Shown: positions 1-8,981, numbered from the stretch's first letter. The stretch is 64,000 nucleotides of DNA from CBDCUQ01 sp965222835 (GCA_965222835.1 CBDCUQ010000003.1:1054001-1118000), one strand, 5' to 3'. Notes: generated by a model from the letters alone, not told the origin. Made by a program: numbers and translations.

Positions 1-16
1 CAGCCCGAAGCGTTCG

Positions 17-1411
17 TCAGCCTGCGACCACAAGCTTCAGGGTGCGATAGAGAAGTCTATCCTGTGCCGCAGCGTTTTCGACTGCGAGGTGCGCGGAAAA
101 GAACTCCTGCATCATCTTGCAGTACCGCTGGGGTGTGGTTTTGGACGGCCCCTGGGGATCGGCAAAGAGCTGCAAATCTGCCTGGGTCCAGCCGAGCTTG
201 GTCAGTTGGCCAACCAACAGTTGATAGTCGGCATCTGAAGGATCGGTATGCTTGACGGGGGATTTCCGTCCCTCGGCTACCGCCGAAAAGATTGCTGCGA
301 AGTGGCTGTTGATCTCCGCATTCTTTTGCGGGTTCTCGATGATCTCGATGACGGGCGGGCTTGCCTCACCTTTTAAGATAAAGGCCATGCATGCGTCCGT
401 ACTTTCTTGAGACAGGCGCGCGATATTGCCGAGGAAGGCGTTTGCCATGTCCCTAAGAGTCGTGCTGCTCGTTGCCAATGCCGTATCGGCGTTGGCCCGG
501 CGAAGCTCGACCAGTCCCTCTATCAGGTACGTGTCCACCTCGCGTGCCGGCTTGTTGGCGACAACGAGGCGGCCAGCCTCGGCGACGCGTGATTTGTACC
601 ATTCGCCGAATTCCTGGCGAACAAGGGACCAGTGCTTGGTTTTTTGAAGTCGTGCATCAAGCGTGGCGGCAGCATCATCTGCCGTAGGCGCCGCTGGTTT
701 TGTCTCCGGCGCCGGGTTCGCTGTCTTAGCAGCGACCGCTGCCTCGGACGCTTCCTTTGATGCGCCGCCAGTGCCGGCTTTGCTGGCCTGAGATGGAACC
801 CCGGATTTGGACTGCTCGGCAAGCTGCTTCAGCGCCTCGAGATTCTGATAGGCCAGCCAACCTCCGCCGCCGAGGATCGCTAATAGCGCCACGACGGCCG
901 CGGTCCGGCCCTTCGGGCCGCCAGACGAGTGTTTGGCATTTGGCCGATTGGCCGGATCGGTGCGCATCTCATTGCCCGCAACCGGTCCGGTTTGCGGACG
1001 TAGTTCCGCTGGCGTGGGCGTCGTCACGCGGGCATTGGCGGGGTGTGCCGCCGCTGCCGTATTGGTGCGATCTTTCTGTGCCGGTATCGGGCGACGCGCC
1101 TGCGGATGTCCAACGCTTGCGGGATGGCCAGCAGTCGAATCATACCGAGGTGCCGTCGTTTGCTGTTGGACCTGCCGGGTCTGAGCCTGCGGTCTCGACG
1201 ACGGTACAAATTGAGAGGCGGGCGGCGGCGACTGGATCGCAAAAACCGCCGGTGCGGGCCGCCAATCCGGAAAGCCTTGCCGCCAGATGAGATCGGTCGA
1301 GCGCAAATGCCCAAGCTCGACCAGCTTGCGCATTTCAAGATCCGACACAGGGCCATGCTGCTTGCCGTCGCGCGCGATGAACCACTGGATGTCAGCTTCC
1401 ATAATGCTCAT
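17..1411 (-). CDS. GYF-domain single-pass membrane protein, function unknown
   Basis: About 464 residues from the chosen start. Residues about 6-58 match a GYF_2-type domain (WFIARDGKQHGPVSDLEM, then the conserved IWRQGFPDWRPA), a fold that binds proline-rich peptides. A long Pro/Gln/Ala-rich linker follows, then one membrane segment near residues 170-189 (AAVVALLAILGGGGWLAY), an Ala/Lys-rich stretch, and a C-terminal domain of about 230 residues that I do not recognise. The domain is probably cytoplasmic and the C-terminal part periplasmic. An upstream in-frame start at 1519 would add 36 residues outside the GYF domain; I prefer 1411 because GAGACG lies just before it and the domain starts soon after. 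The family is known only by domain; the role is not known. It is complete, with its TGA near the left edge of the window. Confidence 0.75.
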   Translation of the reverse strand: MSIMEADIQWFIARDGKQHGPVSDLEMRKLVELGHLRSTDLIWRQGFPDWRPAPAVFAIQSPPPASQFVPSSRPQAQTRQVQQQTTAPRYDSTAGHPASVGHPQARRPIPAQKDRTNTAAAAHPANARVTTPTPAELRPQTGPVAGNEMRTDPANRPNAKHSSGGPKGRTAAVVALLAILGGGGWLAYQNLEALKQLAEQSKSGVPSQASKAGTGGASKEASEAAVAAKTANPAPETKPAAPTADDAAATLDARLQKTKHWSLVRQEFGEWYKSRVAEAGRLVVANKPAREVDTYLIEGLVELRRANADTALATSSTTLRDMANAFLGNIARLSQESTDACMAFILKGEASPPVIEIIENPQKNAEINSHFAAIFSAVAEGRKSPVKHTDPSDADYQLLVGQLTKLGWTQADLQLFADPQGPSKTTPQRYCKMMQEFFSAHLAVENAAAQDRLLYRTLKLVVAG

Positions 1412-1756
1412 AGCGTCTCGATATACGCTGCCCGGCTGGGCAAACTCCACATAGCCCCGATGGCTCGACCCAGGATTGCGGAAAGTCGATCTTTTCGTAC
1501 CTTGGGCTCTTTTCGTCAATTAGTCCAAGCGTTCCTAAGATTTGCTGTGCAACTCCGCACGCCCGACCCTCTTGGACTGGCAGCTGAACCATCGAAAAGG
1601 GGCTTTTGATAGGCATGGGGCTGGCCGGAATCCGGTTTGGCAATGACAGTTTATCGCGGGCCGACCCTGTTGGCGGCGGCCAGGTCGCTGTTTATAACGC
1701 ACCGCAACATCGTCCGGTTCCGACCGGCCCCATTACGATCCAAAAGAGCGGCACTC

Positions 1757-2179
1757 ATGGCAAAGCAGCGAACACTCTCGATCATCAAACCCGACGCCAC
1801 GAAGCGGAATTTAACGGGTGAAATCAATGCTGTAATCGAAAAATCTGGTCTGAGGATCGTGGCCCAGAAACGGGTGAAGTGGAAGAAGACACAGGCTCAG
1901 GCCTTTTACGCAGAGCACAAGGGTAAGCCGTTCTTCAAGAACCTGTGCGCGTTCATGACCTCAGAGCCCATCATTGTGCAGGTTCTGGAAGGCGACGACG
2001 CCATTTTCAAGTACCGGAAGGTGATGGGGGCGACCGATCCGAATGAGGCCAAGCGCGGGACGATCCGCGCCAAGTTTGCGCTTTCCAAAGGTGAAAACTC
2101 GGTTCATGGCTCCGACAGCCCTGCGTCGGCGTCACGCGAGATCAAGCTTAACTTCAAAGCGTCCGAGATCGTCGGCTGA
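1757..2179 (+). CDS. ndk: Nucleoside diphosphate kinase
   Basis: Transfers the gamma phosphate from ATP to nucleoside diphosphates through a phosphohistidine, balancing cytoplasmic NTP and dNTP pools. At 140 residues it has the normal family length and matches end to end: N-terminal RTLSIIKPDATKRNLTG and the active-site motif NSVHGSDSP, with the phosphorylated histidine at His117. The ATG at 1757 is chosen because the protein then starts as MAKQRTLSIIKPD, like its relatives; the longer open frame from 1637 adds about 40 residues that do not belong to the family. It is a single gene, followed on the same strand by the polyphosphate kinase. Confidence 0.97.
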   Translation: MAKQRTLSIIKPDATKRNLTGEINAVIEKSGLRIVAQKRVKWKKTQAQAFYAEHKGKPFFKNLCAFMTSEPIIVQVLEGDDAIFKYRKVMGATDPNEAKRGTIRAKFALSKGENSVHGSDSPASASREIKLNFKASEIVG

Positions 2180-2304
2180 CGCCCGGTTTGGGCCCTGTCT
2201 AGATCTCTTCCGGTTCTGCCGGCGCGGTTGCCTACTCCAGTCTTTTGGCCGATACGGCGCAGGCTGTATATGATCAACCGACGATACGCCAATCGGGGAT
2301 CATT

Positions 2305-3216
2305 ATGGCCAAAACAGAAAAGGCTGCGGCAGCGCAAGGAACAGCTGAAAAGCACGATGAAAAGGCCGGCGGCAATTCATATACCGCGTTCGACATTGAA
2401 GAACCCAAGCTTCCAGGCAAACTTAAGGACCGCGCTCTGTCGTCGGGGAATTTTCCCTACGACGACAGACTGAAGCGAAAGGCCTTCGAGAACGAGCTGG
2501 AAGATCTGCAGCTCGAACTCGTCAAGCTTCAATCACATATTCTAGCGACGGGCGAACGTGTCGTCATCGTCTTTGAGGGGCGTGACTCGGCTGGAAAAGG
2601 CACATGCATTCGATATTTTCTTGAACGCCTCAACCCCCGCCATGCGCGATCGGTGGCGCTTCCAAAGCCGACGGAAGCCGAGCGCGGCCAATGGTACTTT
2701 CAACGCTATGTTTCGCACTTACCAACGGCCGGAAACATCGTTCTATTTGATCGCTCCTGGTACAATCGGGCGGGCGTGGAGCGCGTCATGGGCTTTTGTA
2801 CGCCCGAGCAAACGGCTGATTTCCTGCGTGACGCACCACCGTTGGAAGGTCTTTGGGTGCGGGATGGCATCCGGCTCTTCAAATTCTACCTGACTATCGG
2901 CCGGGAGATGCAGCTCAAACGCTTTCATGAGCGCCAGCATAATCCCTTCAAAAAATGGAAGCTCACGGAAATCGATCTGGCAGCCATTGAGAAGTGGGAC
3001 GATTACTCCAGAGCCGAAGTGGACATGTTCCGCTTCACCCATACGGCGACGAGCCCTTGGACCGTCATTCATGCCAACGATCAGCGCCGCGCGCGGCTTG
3101 AGGCGATGCGTCTGGTTCTGTTGGCCTTCGACTACCCGGAAAAGAACAAGAAGGTGATCGGTACGCCTGATACCAAGATCACTGGGGCTCCAGCTGACTT
3201 GATCGAAGGCCTTTAG
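2305..3216 (+). CDS. ppk2: Polyphosphate kinase 2 (PPK2 family)
   Basis: PPK2 enzymes use polyphosphate to phosphorylate nucleoside mono- or diphosphates, or run in reverse. The 303-residue protein carries a Walker A motif GRDSAGKG at residues 92-99, the Walker B-like VLFDRSWYNRAGVERVMGF near residues 147-164, and the lid-region text ERQHNPFKKWKLTEID. Its size and single domain suggest a one-domain PPK2; whether it prefers ADP, GDP or AMP cannot be read from the sequence. The start MAKTEK is preferred over an upstream frame start at 2245, since residues 1-30 are already a poorly ordered Ala/Lys/Glu tail. The TAG stop is the first three bases of a palindromic repeat. It fits the phosphate theme of the window but has no Pho box that I can see. 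Confidence 0.93.
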   Translation: MAKTEKAAAAQGTAEKHDEKAGGNSYTAFDIEEPKLPGKLKDRALSSGNFPYDDRLKRKAFENELEDLQLELVKLQSHILATGERVVIVFEGRDSAGKGTCIRYFLERLNPRHARSVALPKPTEAERGQWYFQRYVSHLPTAGNIVLFDRSWYNRAGVERVMGFCTPEQTADFLRDAPPLEGLWVRDGIRLFKFYLTIGREMQLKRFHERQHNPFKKWKLTEIDLAAIEKWDDYSRAEVDMFRFTHTATSPWTVIHANDQRRARLEAMRLVLLAFDYPEKNKKVIGTPDTKITGAPADLIEGL

Positions 3217-3340
3217 AGCATATCCGGCCTAGCTGGACTCACCTGGCCAGCCCACTTACCCGCCCGGCCACCCATTGCGACCACGAATTGGGTGGCCGCG
3301 AGGGGGAGCGGATGGTTCGACCAATACCACATAGACTCTA
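3214..3340 (+). repeat. 126-127 nt double-hairpin repeat, copy 1
   Basis: Closely matches 9888-10014 over its whole length. It begins with the TAG stop codon of the polyphosphate kinase gene (TAGAGCATATCCGG) and ends in GACTCTA, so its ends form a short inverted repeat TAGAG/CTCTA with a TA at each edge. Inside are a small hairpin (TCCGGC, 3-nt loop, GCTGGA, with one G-U pair) and a larger one with arms CGGCCACCCA (3265-3274) and TGGGTGGCCG (3289-3298). The outer part of the large stem is decayed compared with copy 2. It could be a miniature mobile element or an mRNA 3'-end structure. Confidence 0.85.
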
Positions 3341-3431
3341 AGACAAGTGCGCGCGCTTCTACACTTGTTCAGGAACACCCAAGCTTGCTAATCAGCATGC
3401 GTCGAATAAACGAGATAGAGGTCATAGGCTG

Positions 3432-4439
3432 ATGCGATTCTTGGTAACCGGTGCCGCCGGTTTCATCGGCTATCACACGGCGGAGAAGTTGCTCGCTCGC
3501 GGGGATGAGGTTATCGGCCTTGACAACCTCAACACCTATTATGACGTCACCCTGAAGCAGGCACGACTGGCACGCCTCGAAGAGAAGTCAGGCTTTCGGT
3601 TTGTCAAGGCTGGCCTTGAAGACAGACAAGCCATGTCCTCTCTATTTTCTGAGACGACACCGCAAAGAGTCATTCATCTCGGTGCGCAGGCGGGCGTGCG
3701 CTATTCGCTGGAGGACCCTCATACATATGTCGATTCAAATCTTGCCGGCTTCATGAATATTCTGGAGGGCTGCCGGCATCATGGCGTCGAACACCTTGTC
3801 TTTGCCTCATCGAGCTCGGTGTACGGAGCCAATCGCAGGCTGCCGTTCTCCATCGATCACAATGTCGATCACCCTTTGAGCTTTTATGCTGCGACCAAAA
3901 AGGCAAATGAGCTCATGGCGCATACGTACGCGCATCTCTACCGCATTCCGACAACGGGGCTGCGATTCTTTACGGTCTACGGGCCGTGGGGCCGGCCGGA
4001 TATGGCCCTCTTTAAGTTCACCGCGGCAATGCTCGCGGGAAAGCCCATCGACGTCTATAACCATGGCAAGCATTCGCGCGATTTCACCTATATCGACGAC
4101 GCGGTCGAAGGTGTCATTCGCGTCGCAGACACCGTTGCCGAGCCGGATCCGGATTGGAGCGGGATGCAGCCAAGACCCGCCTCTTCGAATGCGCCTTACA
4201 GGCTTTACAACATTGGCAACAATAACCCGGTTGCATTGATGGATCTAATTGCGTCTATCGAACGCGCGCTCGGAGTTGAGGCTCAGAAGACCTTCCTGCC
4301 TATGCAGCCGGGCGACATGGAAACGACGTATGCAGACGTTGATCACTTGATGGCTGATACCGGATTCAAGCCTGCAACGCCCATTGAAATCGGTGTGGAA
4401 CGCTTCATTGCTTGGTATCGAGACTATTATAAGTGCTAA
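3432..4439 (+). CDS. NAD-dependent epimerase, UDP-glucuronate 4-epimerase type
   Basis: Extended short-chain dehydrogenase of 335 residues. The Rossmann motif GAAGFIG is at residues 8-13 region, the catalytic YxxxK is Y152-x3-K156 (FYAATKKANE), and the serine patch FASSSSVYG precedes it. LDNLNTYYDVTLKQARL, GLEDRQAM and FFTVYGPWGRPDMALFKF are typical of the CapI/LspL group, which converts UDP-glucuronate to UDP-galacturonate for capsule, lipopolysaccharide or exopolysaccharide synthesis. UDP-glucose 4-epimerase is the main alternative. No polysaccharide genes lie next to it. The ATG follows an AGATAGAGG stretch that can act as ribosome binding site. Confidence 0.88.
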   Translation: MRFLVTGAAGFIGYHTAEKLLARGDEVIGLDNLNTYYDVTLKQARLARLEEKSGFRFVKAGLEDRQAMSSLFSETTPQRVIHLGAQAGVRYSLEDPHTYVDSNLAGFMNILEGCRHHGVEHLVFASSSSVYGANRRLPFSIDHNVDHPLSFYAATKKANELMAHTYAHLYRIPTTGLRFFTVYGPWGRPDMALFKFTAAMLAGKPIDVYNHGKHSRDFTYIDDAVEGVIRVADTVAEPDPDWSGMQPRPASSNAPYRLYNIGNNNPVALMDLIASIERALGVEAQKTFLPMQPGDMETTYADVDHLMADTGFKPATPIEIGVERFIAWYRDYYKC

Positions 4440-4478
4440 GAGTATCGGGCCGTAAGCGGGGACCAAGGGGAGGTTGGG

Positions 4479-5081
4479 ATGTCATCGTCACTCATAATTT
4501 GGATGCTCGTGTTTACGATCAGCATCAGCGGCATTCTTGTGAGCTCGGCGATCGAGGAGCCGCTGGTCTATCTGGCGATGACGGGACTGGTCAGTCTGGC
4601 GATTGCCGGTCTTGCCATACGGGACATCCGCTCAATGCACGCCTCGGGCAGCTCGCGAGCGGTGATCAGTGCGTCGGCGGCGCGCTATATGGGGCTTGTC
4701 TGGATATGGGGTGCGCTTTGCATCGTCGCCACGTACTTCTTCATCGTGAAATGGCATGAGTGGTGGCACTTCTTCCTCGGGGCAGGCGCCGCCGGTATTA
4801 TCTGCCTCTTGTTTGCGACTGCGATCGACCGTGATGTCAGCGCGGGGCGCAAGGATGACACGATCCTCAAGCTTGCGCGGATCATGGCCGGCCTACAATT
4901 TGTTGGCATGGTCGCTGCCATGATCGGGATTTCTCTCGACCCGGACAAGAACCTTATGACGAATCGCCGTCCTGATTGGGCTGCTCAAGCCACCTTCTTC
5001 TTTGGTGCATTGGCTTTGGCGCTGATCAGCGCCCAAGCTCTCCTTGCCGACAAGAAAGCTGCAGCCCAAGATTCTGGATGA
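4479..5081 (+). CDS. Multi-pass membrane protein, paralogue 1 of a tandem pair
   Basis: 200 residues with about five to six hydrophobic segments (for example near residues 7-26, 32-47, 72-90, 96-111, 134-150 and 171-186). I do not recognise a named family. It is clearly related to the next gene: LVWIWGALCIVATYF...KWHEWWHFFLGAGAAG here aligns with LVYAWAAAGILAAYT...KWYHAWQYGLGAALIAG there, and KNLMTNRRPDWAAQATFFFGALAL aligns with KLMNPRSDWLANVVFLWGGVAL. It starts 39 nt after the epimerase stop and may be co-transcribed with it. Conserved aromatic and His residues in the KWHEWWHF loop are the most distinctive feature. Function unknown. Confidence 0.8.
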   Translation: MSSSLIIWMLVFTISISGILVSSAIEEPLVYLAMTGLVSLAIAGLAIRDIRSMHASGSSRAVISASAARYMGLVWIWGALCIVATYFFIVKWHEWWHFFLGAGAAGIICLLFATAIDRDVSAGRKDDTILKLARIMAGLQFVGMVAAMIGISLDPDKNLMTNRRPDWAAQATFFFGALALALISAQALLADKKAAAQDSG

Positions 5082-5122
5082 GTGCGCCACGGCTTGGCGG
5101 CCAATAGAACAGCGAGACCGGT

Positions 5123-5725
5123 ATGTCTCTTCAACCCTTGATTCCTCTTGTCGTTCTGATCCTCCTTGCAAGTGTCGTGGGGCTCACGGTTGGTGCTGCC
5201 CAGGCCAGCGAACCCATATCCACCATTTCAGGACTCGTATTCGCTGCCGCCATTTCTGCAACAGCTCTTTTTATTAACTGGCCCTTGTGGACGAAGGATC
5301 CCGCACAGCTTGATGCGATCGAGCGGGTGCATGCGGTGCGCCGGAATACGCGGCTCGTTGCCTTGGTCTATGCCTGGGCCGCGGCGGGAATTCTTGCGGC
5401 TTACACGCTTACGGATCTCAAATGGTATCATGCCTGGCAATACGGGCTCGGCGCGGCGCTTATCGCAGGTGCCCTCTTGGTGCTGGTTAAGCGCATGGGA
5501 CCGCCAAAGAATGCCCCTCCGCCGAAACTTGAGTGGACCTGGCTGCACGCGGGGACGGTTGCCGCTGGTCTCGTCTACCTGATGGCGTCCGGAAAACTCA
5601 TGAACCCCCGGTCCGATTGGCTTGCCAATGTCGTGTTCTTATGGGGCGGCGTGGCATTAATTGCTGTCTGCCTGGTGTCGGCGCGCACGCAAGCGCATTT
5701 GGAGCAGCGCGGTGATGAGGCTTGA
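5123..5725 (+). CDS. Multi-pass membrane protein, paralogue 2 of a tandem pair
   Basis: 200 residues, the same length as its neighbour and related to it along most of its length, so the two arose by tandem duplication. The first 30 residues are a hydrophobic segment that resembles a signal peptide ending near AQASEP. Further hydrophobic segments lie near residues 35-52, 77-96, 105-121, 140-157 and 170-188. Shared landmarks are KWYHAW and MNPRSDWLANVVFLWGG. The gap between the pair is 41 nt, consistent with one transcript. Function unknown; the conserved (K)W(H/Y)xxW loop would be the place to look for ligand or metal binding. Confidence 0.8.
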   Translation: MSLQPLIPLVVLILLASVVGLTVGAAQASEPISTISGLVFAAAISATALFINWPLWTKDPAQLDAIERVHAVRRNTRLVALVYAWAAAGILAAYTLTDLKWYHAWQYGLGAALIAGALLVLVKRMGPPKNAPPPKLEWTWLHAGTVAAGLVYLMASGKLMNPRSDWLANVVFLWGGVALIAVCLVSARTQAHLEQRGDEA

Positions 5726-5745
5726 GCCGTAGTTGAGGCGCGCAC

Positions 5746-6633
5746 CTACGTTTGACATTTGGGACAATAGAAGGTGGAGCGGCCGCTTTGCGTAATGCGC
5801 CGGATGGTGCCGCCACAGTCTTTGTTGAGGCAGGACAACCCCTCCCGATTATAGACACGATGGGCATACTGGTAGGCGCCGGGCGAGCCATCCGCTTGCA
5901 GGTAATCCCGCAACGTCGTTCCGCCGGCGGCGAGGGCTTCGGCGAGCACTGATCGTATCTCCGGAACAAGCCGTTCGGCCCGTTTGGTCGGTTTCCCTGA
6001 CCGGTTAGCTAACGCCGATGCCGGCCGTTTCGGCGAAATGCCGGCCTTGTGGAGCGCCTCGCATACATAGATGTTGCCGAGACCGGCGATGATGCGCTGG
6101 TCCATCAGAAAAGCCTTGATATCGGCCTTGCGGCCCGCTGCCTGCTCAGCGAGATGCGGGGCGGAGAGCTCATTGCCGAGAGGCTCGACGCCGAGATGAC
6201 GTATCAAAGGATGCGCGAAAAGGTCCGCCTCCGGCACGACTAGCATGTAGCCGAACCGCCTCGGATCATTATAGGTCACGGTGGTTCCGCCTTCGGCACG
6301 TATGACGACATGATCGTGCTTTGGATTGTTACCGGCCTCGTAGTCGTAGTCTCCGAGCAGGCTTGGACGCTGATTTCGCTTGGTATTGATCAGAAACCGA
6401 CCGCTCATGCCGAGATGCATCAACAGAACCTCAGCGGTCGAAAGGTGGACCAGAATGTATTTGGCCCGGCGTGTCACGGAAACAATGCGCGTGCCGGATA
6501 GTCTCTCGGCAAATTGCTGCGGTAATGGAAACCGAAGGTTCGGACGCCGTTGCTCGACACTGAGTATGCGCTTACCCCGGAGCACGCGATCGAGCCCACG
6601 GCGCACGGTTTCAACTTCGGGAAGCTCGGGCAT
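5746..6633 (-). CDS. mutM: Formamidopyrimidine-DNA glycosylase
   Basis: Base-excision repair enzyme that removes 8-oxoguanine and formamidopyrimidines and cuts the abasic site. 295 residues. The N-terminus MPELPEVETVRRGL supplies the catalytic Pro2 and Glu3; HLGMSGRF is the conserved void-filling loop; the C-terminus is a four-cysteine zinc finger (CLNKDCGG ... FYCPKCQT). It is some 20 residues longer than the E. coli enzyme because of a loop around the segment RNQRPSLLGDYDYEAGNNPKHDH. It is transcribed towards the membrane-protein pair and ends 20 nt from it; no terminator is visible in that short convergent gap. Confidence 0.96.
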   Translation of the reverse strand: MPELPEVETVRRGLDRVLRGKRILSVEQRRPNLRFPLPQQFAERLSGTRIVSVTRRAKYILVHLSTAEVLLMHLGMSGRFLINTKRNQRPSLLGDYDYEAGNNPKHDHVVIRAEGGTTVTYNDPRRFGYMLVVPEADLFAHPLIRHLGVEPLGNELSAPHLAEQAAGRKADIKAFLMDQRIIAGLGNIYVCEALHKAGISPKRPASALANRSGKPTKRAERLVPEIRSVLAEALAAGGTTLRDYLQADGSPGAYQYAHRVYNREGLSCLNKDCGGTIRRITQSGRSTFYCPKCQT

Positions 6634-6747
6634 GGGGCTACATTACCGGCCTATCCAATTCAATGCACTTAATGGCCTAGGACCGACTTGCATGCCACGA
6701 TTTTGCTAAGCCGTAGGCCGAGCCGTTGCCTAGACGTTGCGCATCCG

Positions 6748-8430
6748 TCAGTGGCTTGCCGCGCCCGAAGCCCCGATACCTGTTTCGGACCGGATAAATT
6801 GTGCTTCGTAGGCGGCCCGCTCTGAATCACCGCGCTGGCTCCTATCGAGCTTGGAGAACAGCCAGATTCCGCCAAATGCAATCGACATCGAAAACAGCGC
6901 CGGATTGGAATACGGGAAGATTGCGCTTTCGTACCCGAGCGTATCGACCATGACGGCACGGCTCAGTACGACCATTGTTACCGCCGAAATGAGCCCGGCA
7001 AATCCCCCAATGAAGGCGCCGCGTGTGGTCGTTCCCGACCAGAATACGCTCATCAAGAGCACGGGGAAGTTACAGCTCGCCGCGACGGAGAAGGCCAGGC
7101 CGACCATGAAGGCGACGTTCTGCTTTTCAAAGATGTATCCGAGGAAGATTGCGACGAGGCCAATTACTACCGCCGATATTCTCGACAGACGCACTTCAGT
7201 ATGATCAGATACCCGATCCTTGGCGATGACGCTGGCATACAGATCGTGGCTGACCGCGGAGGCGCCGGCCAGCGTAAGGCCGGCCACAACCGCGAGGATG
7301 GTCGCGAATGCGACGGCCGAGATGAAGCCGAGGAACAAAGAACCGCCAACAGCTTTCGACAAGTGCACCGCTGCCATATTGGTGCCACCGATGAGACCCG
7401 TGACTTTGTCGTAGCTCCCGTCTGCGGCCTGATTGTAGAACGAGGCGTCACCCATCAAGAGGGTGATAGCGCCGAAGCCGATAATGAAGGTCAGGATGTA
7501 GAAGTAGCCAATGAAACCCGTGGCATAGAACACGCTCTTTCTTGCGGCTTTGGCGTCTTTCACGGTGAAAAAGCGCATGAGGATGTGGGGCAGGCCGGCG
7601 GTGCCGAACATCAGCGCCAGCCCCAACGACACGGCGGAGATCGGATCGCTGACCAAATTGCCGGGTCCCATAATCGAGAGACCAGCGGTATGTGTTTCGG
7701 TGGCCGCTTTGAACATAGCCTCGGGGGAAAAGCCGAACTGAAGAAGCACGGCAAAAGCCATGAATGTGGCACCGCCAAGCAACAGGCAGGCTTTGATGAT
7801 CTGGACCCAGGTTGTGGCCACCATGCCGCCAAAAGCGACATAAGTAATCATCAACAATCCGACAACAATTTCCGCGTAGAGGTAGGGAAGTCCGAACAGG
7901 GTCTCAATCAGCTTTCCCGCGCCGACCATTTGCGCGATCAGATAAAAAGCGACCACGATCAACGTGCCGGAAGCGGATAAACTCCGGATTGCACGCGGCT
8001 CTAACCTGAAAGCCGCGACGTCCGCGAACGTGTATTTGCCGAGGTTCCTCAGCCTTTCGGCGATGAGAAAGAGCACGATGGGCCATCCGACAAGCCACCC
8101 TACCGAGTAGATGAGACCATCGAACCCCGACGTAAAGACAAGACCTGATATGCCCAGGAACGAGGCTGCCGACATAAAATCGCCGGCGATGGCGAGGCCA
8201 TTTTGAAATCCTGTGATTCCGCCGCCAGCGGCATAAAAATCCGACGTCGACTTTACGCGTCCGGCTGCCCATTTTGTGATGTACAGCGTTGCCGTCACGA
8301 ACACGAGGAACATGACGATCGCTTCGATGTTGAGCGGCTGGCGTTCGCCGCCTTCGATTGCAGGGGCTGCAAGAACCGGCGTGGCGAGGCTGGCCAGGGC
8401 GGCCAAGGTAACTAGAACTTGGCGCATCAC
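6748..8430 (-). CDS. actP: Acetate/cation symporter ActP-like (sodium:solute symporter)
   Basis: 560-residue SSS-family transporter. An N-terminal hydrophobic stretch ending in PVLAAPAIEGGE looks like the cleavable leader seen in ActP, followed by about 13 membrane segments. Family landmarks are FYAAGGGITGFQNGLAIAGDFMSAASFLG, QMVGAGKLIETLFG and the helix TAGLPHILMRFFTVKDAKAARKS. ActP proteins import acetate and other short carboxylates with Na+ or H+. The first codons overlap the DUF485 gene by ATGA, so the two are translated together. The substrate cannot be told from sequence alone; propionate or pyruvate are alternatives. Confidence 0.92.
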   Translation of the reverse strand: MMRQVLVTLAALASLATPVLAAPAIEGGERQPLNIEAIVMFLVFVTATLYITKWAAGRVKSTSDFYAAGGGITGFQNGLAIAGDFMSAASFLGISGLVFTSGFDGLIYSVGWLVGWPIVLFLIAERLRNLGKYTFADVAAFRLEPRAIRSLSASGTLIVVAFYLIAQMVGAGKLIETLFGLPYLYAEIVVGLLMITYVAFGGMVATTWVQIIKACLLLGGATFMAFAVLLQFGFSPEAMFKAATETHTAGLSIMGPGNLVSDPISAVSLGLALMFGTAGLPHILMRFFTVKDAKAARKSVFYATGFIGYFYILTFIIGFGAITLLMGDASFYNQAADGSYDKVTGLIGGTNMAAVHLSKAVGGSLFLGFISAVAFATILAVVAGLTLAGASAVSHDLYASVIAKDRVSDHTEVRLSRISAVVIGLVAIFLGYIFEKQNVAFMVGLAFSVAASCNFPVLLMSVFWSGTTTRGAFIGGFAGLISAVTMVVLSRAVMVDTLGYESAIFPYSNPALFSMSIAFGGIWLFSKLDRSQRGDSERAAYEAQFIRSETGIGASGAASH

Positions 8431-8741
8431 TTCAGCCTCTCGACAATCCGCTTCGTGATTTCGTCAAACTCGCCGTTGGCCCGCCAGACATAGATGCCGG
8501 TCAGGACGAACGCCGCAAGAATGACGCCAATACCGACGGGAATACCGAGCGTGGTCACGCCTGTTCCGATCGGAGTTGCGAGCACTGACGGATTGAAGGC
8601 TATGAGAAGGACAAATCCGAAATAGATCACGGCCACAAGGAGGGAAAGAATCCATGCAAACCGAGAACGCTTTGCCACGAGCTCTTGAAATTCGGGATCC
8701 TGCTTTACTCGGTCGAGCAGCGCATCCGGCTCAGAAGCCAT
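8427..8741 (-). CDS. yjcH: DUF485 inner-membrane protein, YjcH type
   Basis: 104 residues with two membrane segments (about residues 28-50 and 61-84) and a charged C-terminal tail ending EFDEITKRIVERLK. DUF485 proteins are nearly always encoded directly upstream of actP-type symporters, as here, with a 4-nt overlap (ATGA). It is thought to be an accessory subunit or small partner of the symporter, but its biochemical role is not established. A promoter should lie in the 240-nt gap before it, which is shared with the divergent hydrolase gene; I see no clear operator there. Confidence 0.88.
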   Translation of the reverse strand: MASEPDALLDRVKQDPEFQELVAKRSRFAWILSLLVAVIYFGFVLLIAFNPSVLATPIGTGVTTLGIPVGIGVILAAFVLTGIYVWRANGEFDEITKRIVERLK

Positions 8742-8981
8742 TCGTCTATCCTCCCCGTTCGGCGCAATGTCCAGCCTGTGCGCCTGGCTTTTTGATTGCG
8801 GCTACCTTAGACGATTACTGGATCCTGGAAAGGTCTTCGTTAGTCCAAAATTCTCGGCGGGTCTTTTTCCGAAATGGAGTAACCGGTCGTTATGCGATGA
8901 AGTTCGCATAAAGTCGCTCGACGGGGTACCGTTGCGCCTGCTTCCATCGATCTAGGTACTTGATACGCAGGACCATCTCAT

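Noticed and set aside
1637..1756. Longer N-terminus for nucleoside diphosphate kinase
   Set aside because: The 40 extra residues do not match the family, which begins at MAKQRTLSIIKPD.
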